NCBI RefSeq assembly: GCF_000819745.1
Contig: NZ_CDDA01000037.1
Span: forward strand, 1 to 64,000
Direction of reading: 5' to 3'
Origin: Aeromonas bestiarum
GTDB lineage: Bacteria > Pseudomonadota > Gammaproteobacteria > Enterobacterales > Aeromonadaceae
Length of the DNA stretch: 64,000 nt
Made by a program: the position numbers and the translations under genes. Numbering within the stretch: the stretch's first letter is position 1; each line of letters begins with the position of its first letter. The notes beneath the pieces were generated by a model. It saw only the letters and a program-made list of their open reading frames with translations. It was not told where the DNA came from and searched no databases. Positions 1 to 8,482 of the stretch are shown in pieces.

Positions 1-19
1 ACATAATTGGGACAGCGCC

Positions 20-49
20 TAAAAAAAGCCCGCAGGGTTGCGGGCTTTA
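20..49 (-). terminator. Rho-independent terminator of rnb
   Basis: On the minus strand, downstream of rnb, an 8-bp GC-rich stem (AGCCCGCA / TGCGGGCT) is followed by a run of seven T. It is the classical intrinsic terminator form. Confidence 0.85.
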
Positions 50-75
50 TGGATATCCAGTTGCTGACGCCGGGC

Positions 76-2127
76 TTATTCCGCCTTGGGGGCGGCCTCT
101 GCAGGAGCGTCAGTGCTCTCGGCGGCAGTGCTCTCGGTCACTGCGCTGTCGGCCACAGGGGCTTCCGGTGCCGGACCCGGCACCAGATCCACCGCCGGTT
201 TGGCGATGAGGGAGCGGGTATCTTCCACCGCCTCGGTCAGCTTGACCTCGATGATCTGGCCCAGCTCATAGACCACTTCGGTCTTGTCCAGGTAGACGCG
301 GCCGTTGTCCCAGTTGCACTCCAGCCGCTCCTTGTTGTCCAGGATGTGGCGGGCGGGCATGAAGACCACGGCGCCGTTTTCCTGCAGGCGCAGTTTGAGA
401 CCGGCACGCATCACGTCGATGATCTCGGCGTTGAACACCTTGTCGGTGCCGGCATCGGCCTTGAGGTAACGAACATAGAGCCAGTCGCCGATGTCGCGCT
501 CCACCCTGCGGTGCAGGCGGCGGCACTCGGTCAGGTGCTCGGTCAGCTCCTGGCTTGGGCGCTCACCCGGGGTCTTGCCAGCGATGACGGCCTTGAGCAG
601 GCGATGGTTGACCATGTCGCCGTACTTGCGAATAGGCGAAGTCCAGGTGGCGTAGGCATCCAGGCCAAGGCCGTAGTGGGCGCCCGGCTCGGCGGACATC
701 AGCGCATAGCTCTGGAAGCGGCGGATCTTGCCGTCCAGCCAGCGGGTATCCAGGCTGTCGATCCAGCGGCGCAGGGCGCAGAAGCCGGACAGGCTGGCGA
801 TCTCTTCCTTCTCGAACGGGGCCTCGGCGCTTTTCAGCAGGTCGATGGCGCCGTCGAGGGACTCTTCATCGAACCCTGTGTGGACGTTGAAGATGCCGTA
901 GCCGACGCTCTTGCCCAGCACGCGACCGGCGCAGATGTTGGCGGCGATCATCGACTCTTCGATCATGCGGTTGGCGATGCGGCGCGGCTCCACGTGGATG
1001 GCCAGCACGGCGCCGTTCTCACCCAGCTCGAAGTCGTAGTCGGGTCTGTCCGGGAACACCAGGGCGTGCTCGGTACGCCATGCGATGCGTGCCTCCGTCA
1101 TCGCCTTCATCAGTGGCAGCTGGGCCATGACGTCTGCGTCTATGTCCAGTGCCTTGCCATGCTCGGCCCAGTCGGAGACCTCGTCATAGTTGAGGCGGGC
1201 GTGGGAGCAGATGCGGGCGGCGAAGAATTCGGTCTCTTCCAGCAGCAGGCCATCTTCGGCGATCAGCAGGCGGGCGCACAGGGTGTTGCGCTCCTCGCCC
1301 TCTTTCAGGGAGCAGAGCTCGTCCGAGAGGGTGCGCGGGATCATGGGCACGTTGCGGCCCGGCATGTAGACGGTGAAGGCGCGCTGGGCGGCTTCCTTGT
1401 CCAGCTCGCTGCCTTCGGCCACATAGGCGGTCGGATCGGCGATGGCGACCAGCAGTTCCCAGCCGTTGTCCAGCTTGCGGATGGCCAGGGCGTCATCCAT
1501 GTCCTTGGTCTTGGCGCCATCTATGGTGAAGAAGGGGGTCGCGGTCAGGTCGGTGCGCGGCAGCTCTTCCTCTTCGATGACGTTCCACTCGGGCAGGTCG
1601 GCCGGTTCAATCTGGGCCAGGTTGTGGCGCGCCAGCACCACCCACCAGGGCACGTTGTGGTCTTCCTGATCGGCGATCTTGTGGCTGATCTCGGCGGAGA
1701 AGTTGCCATCACTCAGGGCGTGGCGCTTGAGGGTCGCTACCACCCAGTCCCCTTCCTTGAAGGACTTCTCATCCAGACCCTTCTTGGCGCGGGCCTTGAT
1801 GGCGTCCTTGATCAGCGGATGGTCCGGCACCACGTTGAGGCGATCGCGGAACATCTTCACGCGACCGACGAAGCGGGTCACCGCCTGCTCCAGCAGGGCA
1901 TCCGGCTCGGCCACTTCCTTCTCTTTTTCGGTACGGATCAGGGCGCTCACCCGGTCACCGTGCATCACCTTCTTCATGTAGGGAGGCGGCACGAAATAGC
2001 TGGTCTTCTCATCGACTTCCAGAAAGCCGAAGCCCCGGTCCGAGGCGCGGATCACACCCTCTTTCTTGGGGATGTTTTCGCGGATTTGTTGCTTGAGCTG
2101 GGCCAGCAGCGGATTGTCTTGGAACAT
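76..2127 (-). CDS. rnb: Exoribonuclease II (RNase II)
   Basis: Processive 3'-to-5' hydrolytic exoribonuclease that degrades single-stranded mRNA in the cytoplasm, releasing nucleoside 5'-monophosphates. The 683-aa product has N-terminal cold-shock/OB domains, the RNB catalytic core with the motif IDGAKTKDMDDA at about residues 202-213 (metal-binding Asp 203, 209, 211, 212), and a C-terminal S1 domain. It is about 40 residues longer than the E. coli enzyme; the excess is an Ala/Glu/Pro/Ser/Thr-rich tail after about residue 645. The gene is monocistronic, with a terminator directly downstream. Family assignment is secure; the role of the tail is unknown. Confidence 0.96.
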   Translation of the reverse strand: MFQDNPLLAQLKQQIRENIPKKEGVIRASDRGFGFLEVDEKTSYFVPPPYMKKVMHGDRVSALIRTEKEKEVAEPDALLEQAVTRFVGRVKMFRDRLNVVPDHPLIKDAIKARAKKGLDEKSFKEGDWVVATLKRHALSDGNFSAEISHKIADQEDHNVPWWVVLARHNLAQIEPADLPEWNVIEEEELPRTDLTATPFFTIDGAKTKDMDDALAIRKLDNGWELLVAIADPTAYVAEGSELDKEAAQRAFTVYMPGRNVPMIPRTLSDELCSLKEGEERNTLCARLLIAEDGLLLEETEFFAARICSHARLNYDEVSDWAEHGKALDIDADVMAQLPLMKAMTEARIAWRTEHALVFPDRPDYDFELGENGAVLAIHVEPRRIANRMIEESMIAANICAGRVLGKSVGYGIFNVHTGFDEESLDGAIDLLKSAEAPFEKEEIASLSGFCALRRWIDSLDTRWLDGKIRRFQSYALMSAEPGAHYGLGLDAYATWTSPIRKYGDMVNHRLLKAVIAGKTPGERPSQELTEHLTECRRLHRRVERDIGDWLYVRYLKADAGTDKVFNAEIIDVMRAGLKLRLQENGAVVFMPARHILDNKERLECNWDNGRVYLDKTEVVYELGQIIEVKLTEAVEDTRSLIAKPAVDLVPGPAPEAPVADSAVTESTAAESTDAPAEAAPKAE

Positions 2128-2227
2128 AAGTGAGGAACCTGAAGTGGAAAACCTGGGTGGAGACCTGATGAAGGATCGCCCAGCACTATACGTTTTTACC
2201 CCTCCAAAGCCAAGGTGAATGGCCCCG

Positions 2228-3127
2228 TCAGCCCCTGTGCAGTGCGTGGCGCCCCTGATCGATCAGGCGCTGGGAGATCTGTTTGTGCAGCCCGCGCTCC
2301 AGCACCCAGCGGTGCCAGTAGAGCCGCTCGACCAGGTGATGCTGCGGGCTGAGATCGAGCAGGCTGCCCTGGGCCAGCTGCTGGCGGATCTGCAGTTCGG
2401 GGATGAGGCAGTAGGCGAGCCCCTGCTCGGCCATGGCGACGAAGGCCTCCGACGAGCGCACCGTGTGGCAGGGATAGCCGCCGGGCTCCAGCCCGAAGTG
2501 GCGTGCCATGAAACTGACGTGCATGTCGTCACGCTGATCAAACGCCACCGCCGGCGCCTTGGCCAACGCTGCCCGGGTCATGCCATTTGGAAAATGGCGA
2601 GCGACGAAGGCGGGACTGGCGGTGAGCAGGTAGTGCATCTCGCCGAGCTCGTCGACGCAGCAGCCCGCCAGTGGCTGGCCGTGCAGGCTGACGGCGCCGA
2701 AGGCCTGCCCCTCGCGCACCCGGTCCAGGGTGCGGCACTCGTCATCCACCAGCAGGTTCAGCTCTATGGGGTGCTGCTCCAGCAGAGGTGCGAGGGCTGG
2801 CAGGAACCAGGTCGCCAGACTGTCGGCGTTGACCGCTATGCTGACCCGGATCGGGGCCTGGGGTTCGTCGGGCGCTATCTCGCCGGCCAGCTCCAGTTCC
2901 AGCTGGCGCACCTGGCGGTAGTGGGCCAGCAGCTTCTGGCCGAGAGGGGTCGCCTGTAGTGGCTGGCTGCGAATGAGCAGCGGCTCGGCGAATTGCTGCT
3001 CCAGCTGCTTGATGCGCTGGGAGATGGCGGACTGGGTGATGTGCAGGCGCTGGGCGGCCCGCTCGAAGTTCTGTTCCTGCATCACGGCATCCAGCGCCAG
3101 CAGCAGCTTGTAGTCCAAGGCCTTCAT
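2228..3127 (-). CDS. argP: LysR-family transcriptional regulator ArgP (IciA)
   Basis: LysR-type regulator of about 299 aa: N-terminal winged HTH (about residues 5-62, with the helix pair AAQRLHITQSAISQRIKQLE) and a C-terminal effector domain. In E. coli ArgP binds arginine or lysine and activates the exporter gene argO; an argO homologue lies 1.9 kb away on the other strand, which supports the name. I chose the ATG at 3127 because AAGGA lies 6 nt upstream; the ATG at 3133 is too close to that site. It was historically annotated as IciA, inhibitor of chromosome initiation. Its convergent neighbour across the ahy genes is consistent with published Aeromonas ahyRI loci, as far as I recall. Confidence 0.9.
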   Translation of the reverse strand: MKALDYKLLLALDAVMQEQNFERAAQRLHITQSAISQRIKQLEQQFAEPLLIRSQPLQATPLGQKLLAHYRQVRQLELELAGEIAPDEPQAPIRVSIAVNADSLATWFLPALAPLLEQHPIELNLLVDDECRTLDRVREGQAFGAVSLHGQPLAGCCVDELGEMHYLLTASPAFVARHFPNGMTRAALAKAPAVAFDQRDDMHVSFMARHFGLEPGGYPCHTVRSSEAFVAMAEQGLAYCLIPELQIRQQLAQGSLLDLSPQHHLVERLYWHRWVLERGLHKQISQRLIDQGRHALHRG

Positions 3128-3354
3128 CAGCATTCCTTATCCGTACAGGTATTGAGAAGGGATGCTACTGGAGTGGCGACCGCAGGACAACGCTGCGCTG
3201 GCCGGATCGCCGACAGGCCCGGCTGGCGTGGTGTGCGGGGTGAAAGCGGGTTTGTCACTGTGAGATGTGACAGTGGTGGTCAAAAGATATTCAGGAGATA
3301 CTCTTTTGCGTCCGTTTTTGCATGGGGTGGAAACGGGCCATAGCGAGAACTTTT

Positions 3355-3383
3355 AATCCCGGGTCTTATCCCGGGATTTTTTT
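3355..3383 (+). terminator. Intrinsic terminator oriented on the plus strand
   Basis: A perfect 9-bp stem AATCCCGGG / CCCGGGATT with a 6-nt loop is followed by T7 on the plus strand. On the minus strand the stem is followed by AAAAG and not by a T run, so as an ahyI terminator it would be weak. No plus-strand gene is annotated upstream (see findings). Confidence 0.7.
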
Positions 3384-3393
3384 ATGGCGACTC

Positions 3394-4017
3394 TCACTCA
3401 GTGACCAGCTCGCGGGCATCGGCATACTCGCCCTGCATGGGCTGGCCGACGGCACGGGCGAAGCGCTCATCCAGATGGAAGCGGATACCGACCCCGCGCA
3501 CGGCGCCCAGATCCACCGCCTGACGGTGGCCGAGCCGCTCGATGGGCAGGCCGAGACGGCGGAAGATGCGCTCCACCGGCAGGCTGACCACGGCGACCAG
3601 TTCCCGGATCCCCTTCGCCCTGGCGAAGGCATAGACCTCGCGGAAGATGATGCAGGTCAGCTCGCTGATGCCGTTGCCGAGCCGGGGAGCCCGTTCGGCA
3701 TCGATGGCGAGGCGGGTCAGTTCCCAGACGTCGTTGCTGCGCGGCGGCGCCTCACCGGCGAGGGCGCTGGGGAATATGCTGGGCAGCATGTAATCCTGGG
3801 CACAACTGAGCAGCCGGATACAGCCACACAGGCCCTCTTCGTCCTCGATCAGCACCCAGTGGGTGTCCGGGGTATCGAAGCTGTCCTGCTCCAGACCACG
3901 GTGGGACTCCACATCCCAGCCGAGGCGATCGGAGAAGACGCGATTACGGAAGCGATAAAGCTCGTTTTCTACCTCCCATCTGGGGTGTTCTTTTAATTTT
4001 CCTTTGAAAACAAGCAT
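3394..4017 (-). CDS. ahyI: N-acyl-homoserine lactone synthase, LuxI family (AhyI)
   Basis: Autoinducer synthase that makes an N-acyl-homoserine lactone (C4-HSL mainly in characterised Aeromonas) from S-adenosylmethionine and acyl-ACP. The 207-aa product is full length for LuxI. It carries the family's invariant N-terminal residues in RNRVFSDRLGW (Arg, Phe, Trp) and the conserved core around NDVWELTRLAID. SD sequence GGAGA lies 7 nt before the ATG. It is divergent from ahyR across a 62-bp gap, the standard Aeromonas arrangement. Confidence 0.96.
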   Translation of the reverse strand: MLVFKGKLKEHPRWEVENELYRFRNRVFSDRLGWDVESHRGLEQDSFDTPDTHWVLIEDEEGLCGCIRLLSCAQDYMLPSIFPSALAGEAPPRSNDVWELTRLAIDAERAPRLGNGISELTCIIFREVYAFARAKGIRELVAVVSLPVERIFRRLGLPIERLGHRQAVDLGAVRGVGIRFHLDERFARAVGQPMQGEYADARELVTE

Positions 4018-4057
4018 TCAGATGTCTCCATTTCAGTGTTCGGCGCTATAATCGAGG

Positions 4058-4069
4058 CCCTGGCCAGGG
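4058..4069. promoter_or_regulatory. 12-bp palindrome in the ahyI-ahyR intergenic region (candidate LuxR-type or other operator)
   Basis: CCCTGGCCAGGG is a perfect palindrome covering the start of the ahyR Shine-Dalgarno region, 46 bp upstream of the ahyI start codon (centre 4063.5). A TATAAT hexamer on the plus strand (4047-4052) could be the ahyR -10. The palindrome differs from the 20-bp lux-box consensus and is not placed as a typical class II activation site for ahyI, so assignment to AhyR is only a possibility. Confidence 0.35.
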
Positions 4070-4079
4070 GGGCTAGCAT

Positions 4080-4862
4080 ATGAAACAAGACCAACTGCTT
4101 GAGTACCTCGAACATTTCACTTCGGTAACGGACGGGGATCGTTTGGCCGAGTTGATCGGTCGGTTCACGCTCGGTATGGGCTATGACTACTACCGGTTCG
4201 CGCTGATCATTCCCATGTCGATGCAAAGGCCCAAGGTGGTGCTGTTCAATCAGTGCCCCGACTCCTGGGTGCAGGCCTATACGGCCAACCATATGCTGGC
4301 CTGTGATCCCATCATTCAGCTGGCCCGCAAGCAGACCTTGCCCATTTATTGGAACCGGCTGGAAGGACGGGCGCGTTTTCTGCAAGAGGGCAGTCTGGAT
4401 GTGATGGGGTTGGCGGCGGAGTTCGGGCTGCGCAACGGCATTTCGTTTCCGTTGCACGGTGCGGCGGGGGAAAACGGCATACTGTCGTTCATCACCGCCG
4501 AGCGGGCGTCGAGCGATCTGCTGCTGGAGTCCTCGCCCATCCTCTCCTGGATGTCCAACTACATCTTCGAGGCGGCGATCCGGATTGTGCGGGTCAGTCT
4601 GCGGGAAGATGACCCTCAGGAGGCCCTGACTGACCGGGAGACGGAATGCCTGTTCTGGGCCAGTGAAGGGAAAACGTCGGGTGAAATTGCCTGCATCCTG
4701 GGGATCACGGAACGCACCGTGAACTACCACCTCAATCAGGTCACCCGTAAAACGGGGTCGATGAATCGCTACCAGGCCATCGCCAAGGGGGTGAGCAGTG
4801 GCATTTTGCTGCCCAATCTGGAGCAGGTCGTTGTCACCAACTTCCCCAAGCTGATGCAATAA
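4080..4862 (+). CDS. ahyR: LuxR-family quorum-sensing regulator AhyR
   Basis: Acyl-homoserine-lactone receptor and transcription factor, 260 aa. N-terminal autoinducer-binding domain (about 20-165, with the YDYYRFALI, Trp and Asp residues typical of the ligand pocket) and a C-terminal GerE/LuxR HTH (about 180-245, LTDRETECLFWASEGKTSGE onward). SD AGGGGGG lies about 8 nt before the ATG. Partner of AhyI; in Aeromonas this pair controls exoproteases, biofilm and other secreted factors at high density. Confidence 0.95.
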   Translation: MKQDQLLEYLEHFTSVTDGDRLAELIGRFTLGMGYDYYRFALIIPMSMQRPKVVLFNQCPDSWVQAYTANHMLACDPIIQLARKQTLPIYWNRLEGRARFLQEGSLDVMGLAAEFGLRNGISFPLHGAAGENGILSFITAERASSDLLLESSPILSWMSNYIFEAAIRIVRVSLREDDPQEALTDRETECLFWASEGKTSGEIACILGITERTVNYHLNQVTRKTGSMNRYQAIAKGVSSGILLPNLEQVVVTNFPKLMQ

Positions 4863-4897
4863 AACCCAATGATTCTCGGGGCAGAGCGACAGGCTCA

Positions 4898-4923
4898 CAA
4901 TTGTCAGATCATGCAATTGACAG
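4898..4923 (+). promoter_or_regulatory. Direct/inverted repeat upstream of argO (candidate ArgP site)
   Basis: Two near-identical decamers, CAATTGTCAG (4898-4907) and CAATTGACAG (4914-4923), are repeated at a 16-bp period; nested in them is the inverted pair TGTCA/TGACA (4902-4922). This lies 140 bp before argO. The LysR-type partner ArgP is encoded nearby, so an ArgP operator is plausible, but no consensus match was demonstrated. Confidence 0.3.
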
Positions 4924-5064
4924 TTGGTGCCGGATGGAATTCATCCCTGCCCTCAGGAATCTGGCTGATTAGGAAAATGAATCCATCAGCAGATTTATGA
5001 ATTTCTCTGAACACCCCGCCACCCTTTATAGTGCCGTCCAATTCCTCTTCTGGACGTTCAATCC

Positions 5065-5685
5065 ATGTTCGCAACTAGCCTGCAAGGCTTCACCCTCGGC
5101 CTTGCCATGATCATTCCCATCGGTGCCCAGAACGCCTTCGTGCTGAGCCGGGGCATACACCGCAACCACCATCTGCTGGCGGCGACGCTCTGCTGCCTGT
5201 GCGATCTCGTTCTGATCGGGATCGGGGTGTTCGGCGGGGCCAACCTGCTGGCGGCCAGCCCTATCGGACTGGCGCTGCTGACCTGGGGCGGCGTGCTGTT
5301 TCTCAGCTGGTTCGGCATCCGTTCCCTGCGCAGCGCCTGGCGCGGGCAGGGGGCCAAGCTTGCGGACTCGCCGCAGTTGATGGGGGTCAAGAGCGTGCTG
5401 GCCATGACGCTCGGGGTGACCCTGCTCAATCCTCACGTCTATCTGGATACCCTGATGCTGCTCGGCTCCTTCGGCAGCCAGTTTGCCGAGGAGTTGCGGC
5501 CGGCCTTTGCGGCCGGGGCCATGCTGGCCTCCCTGGTCTGGTTCTACAGCCTGGCGTTTGGCGCGGCTGCGCTTTCGCCCTGGCTTGCCCGCGGCAGGGT
5601 TCAGCAAGCTATTGATACCATTGTTGGTTTCATCATGCTGGGGTTGGCGTTGCAACTGGCGAGCGGGGCTTTGCTGGCCTCATAA
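5065..5685 (+). CDS. argO: Arginine exporter ArgO (LysE/RhtB family)
   Basis: Inner-membrane basic-amino-acid exporter, 206 aa, with about six hydrophobic segments. Family motifs are visible: PIGAQNAFVLSRG near the N-terminus and NPHVYLDT at about residue 119. In E. coli ArgO exports arginine (and canavanine/lysine) under ArgP activation; argP lies upstream on the opposite strand, separated by ahyRI. A likely -10 (TTATAG, 5026-5031) precedes the gene. Substrate is inferred from family and neighbourhood. Confidence 0.9.
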   Translation: MFATSLQGFTLGLAMIIPIGAQNAFVLSRGIHRNHHLLAATLCCLCDLVLIGIGVFGGANLLAASPIGLALLTWGGVLFLSWFGIRSLRSAWRGQGAKLADSPQLMGVKSVLAMTLGVTLLNPHVYLDTLMLLGSFGSQFAEELRPAFAAGAMLASLVWFYSLAFGAAALSPWLARGRVQQAIDTIVGFIMLGLALQLASGALLAS

Positions 5686-5800
5686 GGCTATTTTTGTGCC
5701 GTACCTCATAAAAATTAATCCCGGCTTCATGCCCTGACATATTCGTCTGTTAAATTCCCGTCGCTGGTAAAGCGACACTCATAATAAAAGGGACAAGACA

Positions 5801-7792
5801 GTGAATAAAACCATGAAGCTGGGTGCTATTGCAGCCATCGTGCTGTTGTCTGCCTGTAGCAACGAAAACGACAGCAAGGCGCAACCGGGAGCGGTTGCCC
5901 TGCGTCTGATCCAGACCTCCGATATCCACTCCAACGTGCTGGGGTATGACTACTACCAGAACAAGGAGGATCGCAAGTTTGGCTTCTCCCGCACCGCGCT
6001 GCTGATCCGCGCGGCCCGCGCCGAAAACCCCAACAACCTGCTGCTCGACAACGGTGACCTGATCCAGGGCACGCCGCTGGCGGATTACATCTTCGAGCAA
6101 TCCGGTGCCGGCTACCTCGACAAGCAGGCCCATCCTGTGTTCAAGGCCATGAACGAGATCGGCTATGACGCTGGCAACCTGGGCAACCACGAGTTCAACT
6201 ACGGGTTGGATTACCTCACCAAGACACTGCAGGGCGCCAAGTTCCCCTATGTGAACGCCAACGTGTTCGAGGCGGGAGCCTTCAAGCGCGATGCCAAGGG
6301 GCAGATCGACTGGAGCGGCAACAAGTTCAAGCCTTACCTGCTGCTGGAGCGCAAGGTGAAGGATGACAAGGGCCAGTTGCAGACCGTCAAGGTGGGCATA
6401 CTGGGGCTGACCCCGCCGCAGGTGCTGCAGTGGGACAAGCGTCATCTGGAGGGCAAGGTGGTGGTGGCCGACATGGTCGAGACCGCCAACCACTATGTGC
6501 CCGAGCTGCGCGCCAAGGGCGCCGATATAGTGGTGGTGGTGGCCCATACCGGCATCAACGCCAGCAGCTACGAGGCCATGATGGAGAACTCCGCCTGGCA
6601 TCTGGCCAAGGTGAAAGGGGTGGATGCCCTGATGCTGGGTCATGCCCACAAGAACTTCCCGGGCGACTTCCCGGATCTGCCGGAGGTGGACAACCAGGCC
6701 GGTACCCTGAGCGGCGTGCCGACCGTGATGCCCGGCTACTGGGGCAACCACCTCGGTATCATAGACCTCACCCTGCAGCAGGTAGACGGCAAGTGGCAGG
6801 TGAAACAGAGCCAGGCCAGCCTGCGCAAGATCGACTCCAGCGAGGGCAGCGCCGTGGATCAGCGGGTCGTGGACCTGGTGCAGGCGGATCACGACGCCAC
6901 CAACCAGTGGCTGGACGAGCCGCTCGGCAAGATCACCTCCTCCATCCACAGCTTCTTCGCCCTGGTGCAGGATGACCCTTCGGTGCAACTGGTGAGCGAT
7001 GCTCAGCGCCGCTATGCCGAACAGCTGCAACAGGACGGTCTGCTCAAGGAGTCCTACCCCATACTGTCGGTGGCGGCGCCCTTCCGCGGCGGTCGCAACG
7101 GCATCAACGACTTCACCTATGTGGCCCAGGGCGACATCTCCCTGCGCAACGTCTCCGACCTCTATATCTACCCGAACACCCTGCAGGTGGTCGAGGTGAA
7201 CGGGGCCACCGTCAAGGAGTGGCTGGAGATGAGCGCCGGTCAGTTCAACCAGATAGATACCGGCAAGACAGAGGTGCAGTGGCTGGTGAACGAGAAGTTC
7301 CCCACCTACAACTTCGACGTGATCGACGGGGTGAACTACGAGGTGGATATCACCCAGCCGGCCCGTTACAGCAAGGAAGGGGCCAAGGTCAGCGATGGTC
7401 AGCGCATCAGCGGGCTCACCTTCAACGGTCAGCCCATGGATCCGGCCCAGAAGTTCTACGTGGTGACCAACAACTACCGCGCCAGCGGTGGCGGCCACTT
7501 CCCGGGTATAGACGGCAGCAACATAGTGCATGAAGATCCTTCCGAGACGCGGGAGATCATAGCCCAGTACCTGAAGGCCCAGTCTGCCGACAACCCGGGT
7601 GGTTTCAGCCCGGCGGCCAACAACAACTGGCACATGAAGGCACTGCCGGCCAACGTGGACGTGCGGCTCTACTCCTCTCCCCGCGAAGAGGCCAGGCAGC
7701 TGGCCGGTGCGGATCTGGAGTACAAGTCCACCCTGCCGATGGACGATGCCAAGCACCCCGGTTACGCCATCTTCCGCCTGATCCGTCAGTAA
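5801..7792 (+). CDS. cpdB: 2',3'-cyclic-nucleotide 2'-phosphodiesterase/3'-nucleotidase, lipoprotein form
   Basis: Exported metallophosphoesterase of the 5'-nucleotidase/CpdB family, 663 aa, that hydrolyses 2',3'-cyclic nucleotides and 3'-nucleotides for salvage of nucleosides and phosphate. Metal-site motifs: SDIHSN (about 38-43), DNGDLIQG, GNHEFNYG and GHAHKNFPG; the C-terminal 5'-nucleotidase substrate domain follows. The N-terminus ends in LLSACS, a lipobox, so it is probably membrane-anchored rather than freely periplasmic as in E. coli. The start shown is GTG at 5801 with AGGGA 9 nt upstream; the ATG at 5813 is an alternative. Confidence 0.9.
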   Translation: MNKTMKLGAIAAIVLLSACSNENDSKAQPGAVALRLIQTSDIHSNVLGYDYYQNKEDRKFGFSRTALLIRAARAENPNNLLLDNGDLIQGTPLADYIFEQSGAGYLDKQAHPVFKAMNEIGYDAGNLGNHEFNYGLDYLTKTLQGAKFPYVNANVFEAGAFKRDAKGQIDWSGNKFKPYLLLERKVKDDKGQLQTVKVGILGLTPPQVLQWDKRHLEGKVVVADMVETANHYVPELRAKGADIVVVVAHTGINASSYEAMMENSAWHLAKVKGVDALMLGHAHKNFPGDFPDLPEVDNQAGTLSGVPTVMPGYWGNHLGIIDLTLQQVDGKWQVKQSQASLRKIDSSEGSAVDQRVVDLVQADHDATNQWLDEPLGKITSSIHSFFALVQDDPSVQLVSDAQRRYAEQLQQDGLLKESYPILSVAAPFRGGRNGINDFTYVAQGDISLRNVSDLYIYPNTLQVVEVNGATVKEWLEMSAGQFNQIDTGKTEVQWLVNEKFPTYNFDVIDGVNYEVDITQPARYSKEGAKVSDGQRISGLTFNGQPMDPAQKFYVVTNNYRASGGGHFPGIDGSNIVHEDPSETREIIAQYLKAQSADNPGGFSPAANNNWHMKALPANVDVRLYSSPREEARQLAGADLEYKSTLPMDDAKHPGYAIFRLIRQ

Positions 7793-7813
7793 TGCCTGAC
7801 TGACACCGGCGAT

Positions 7814-7845
7814 AAAAAAAGCCCTCGCAGTGCGAGGGCTTTTTC
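7814..7845. terminator. Bidirectional terminator between cpdB and slyB
   Basis: A 9-bp stem GCCCTCGCA / TGCGAGGGC with one unpaired base is flanked by A7 on the left and T5 on the right, so it can end both convergent transcripts. Confidence 0.85.
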
Positions 7846-7867
7846 GTGGGCGGCTGCTGGCCTGTGC

Positions 7868-8344
7868 TTAGTTCACCACGGCCACGTTGATGCTGCCGTT
7901 GCCCTGGGTCATGCGTACCCGGGCGCCCGGCACGAAGGTGGGGCTGGCTTTTTGCACCACTACGATGGATTCGCCGTTCTCTTTCTTGATCTCGAGCTCG
8001 ACGCCATCGACCTGATTGAACTTGTCACCGGCGGCCTTGCCGGCGGCGGCCCCGGCGATGGCGCCACCGGCGGCGGCGATGTCGCTGCCGCGCCCGCCCC
8101 CTATGGTGCTGCCGAGCAGGCCGCCGACCACGGCGCCGCCTATGGTGCCGACCAGGGAGTTCTCATCGGCCTGGATCTTGACCGGGCGGGTGGAGAGTAT
8201 GGTGCCGTAGCTGACGGTCTGGACCTGCTTGGCGCGATCCTTGGTGTAGACATCACCGGAGTAGACGTCGCTGTTGGCACAGCCGCTGAGGGTGGTGGCT
8301 GTGGTGGCGGCCAACAAGGCGATAAGGGTGATACGTTTCAACAT
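7868..8344 (-). CDS. slyB: Glycine-zipper outer-membrane lipoprotein, SlyB/Pcp family
   Basis: Predicted outer-membrane lipoprotein of 158 aa. The signal peptide ends in the lipobox LSGC (Cys at about residue 21), followed by a glycine-zipper double segment (GTIGGAVVGGLLGS, then GGAIAGAAAGKAAG) and a C-terminal domain with the VVQKASP strand seen in SlyB. SlyB is reported to stabilise the outer membrane under PhoPQ-inducing stress in enterobacteria. Start chosen at 8344 because AGGAGG lies 8-10 nt upstream; the longer reading frame has no plausible signal sequence. Confidence 0.88.
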   Translation of the reverse strand: MLKRITLIALLAATTATTLSGCANSDVYSGDVYTKDRAKQVQTVSYGTILSTRPVKIQADENSLVGTIGGAVVGGLLGSTIGGGRGSDIAAAGGAIAGAAAGKAAGDKFNQVDGVELEIKKENGESIVVVQKASPTFVPGARVRMTQGNGSINVAVVN

Positions 8345-8482
8345 GATGGGCCTCCTGGGCTGGCATCTGATCTGGTTAATTCGGTCAGTGAGTTCAACTT
8401 TACGCCAACCGGATTGGGCATGAAACCAGCAAAGTGTAACCAATTATAAGACCCGGGCGCCGCAAATCCCGTCAGCAGTGGC

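Noticed and set aside
7-2133. 708-codon open frame opposite rnb
   Set aside because: Antisense mirror of a high-GC gene; composition dominated by Val, Leu, Gly, His and Gln with no domain, while rnb is unmistakable.
3993-4916. 307-codon frame antisense to ahyR
   Set aside because: No coding features; ahyR is well supported.
5750-7756. 668-codon minus-strand frame over cpdB
   Set aside because: Shadow of cpdB; His/Val/Gly-rich without motifs.
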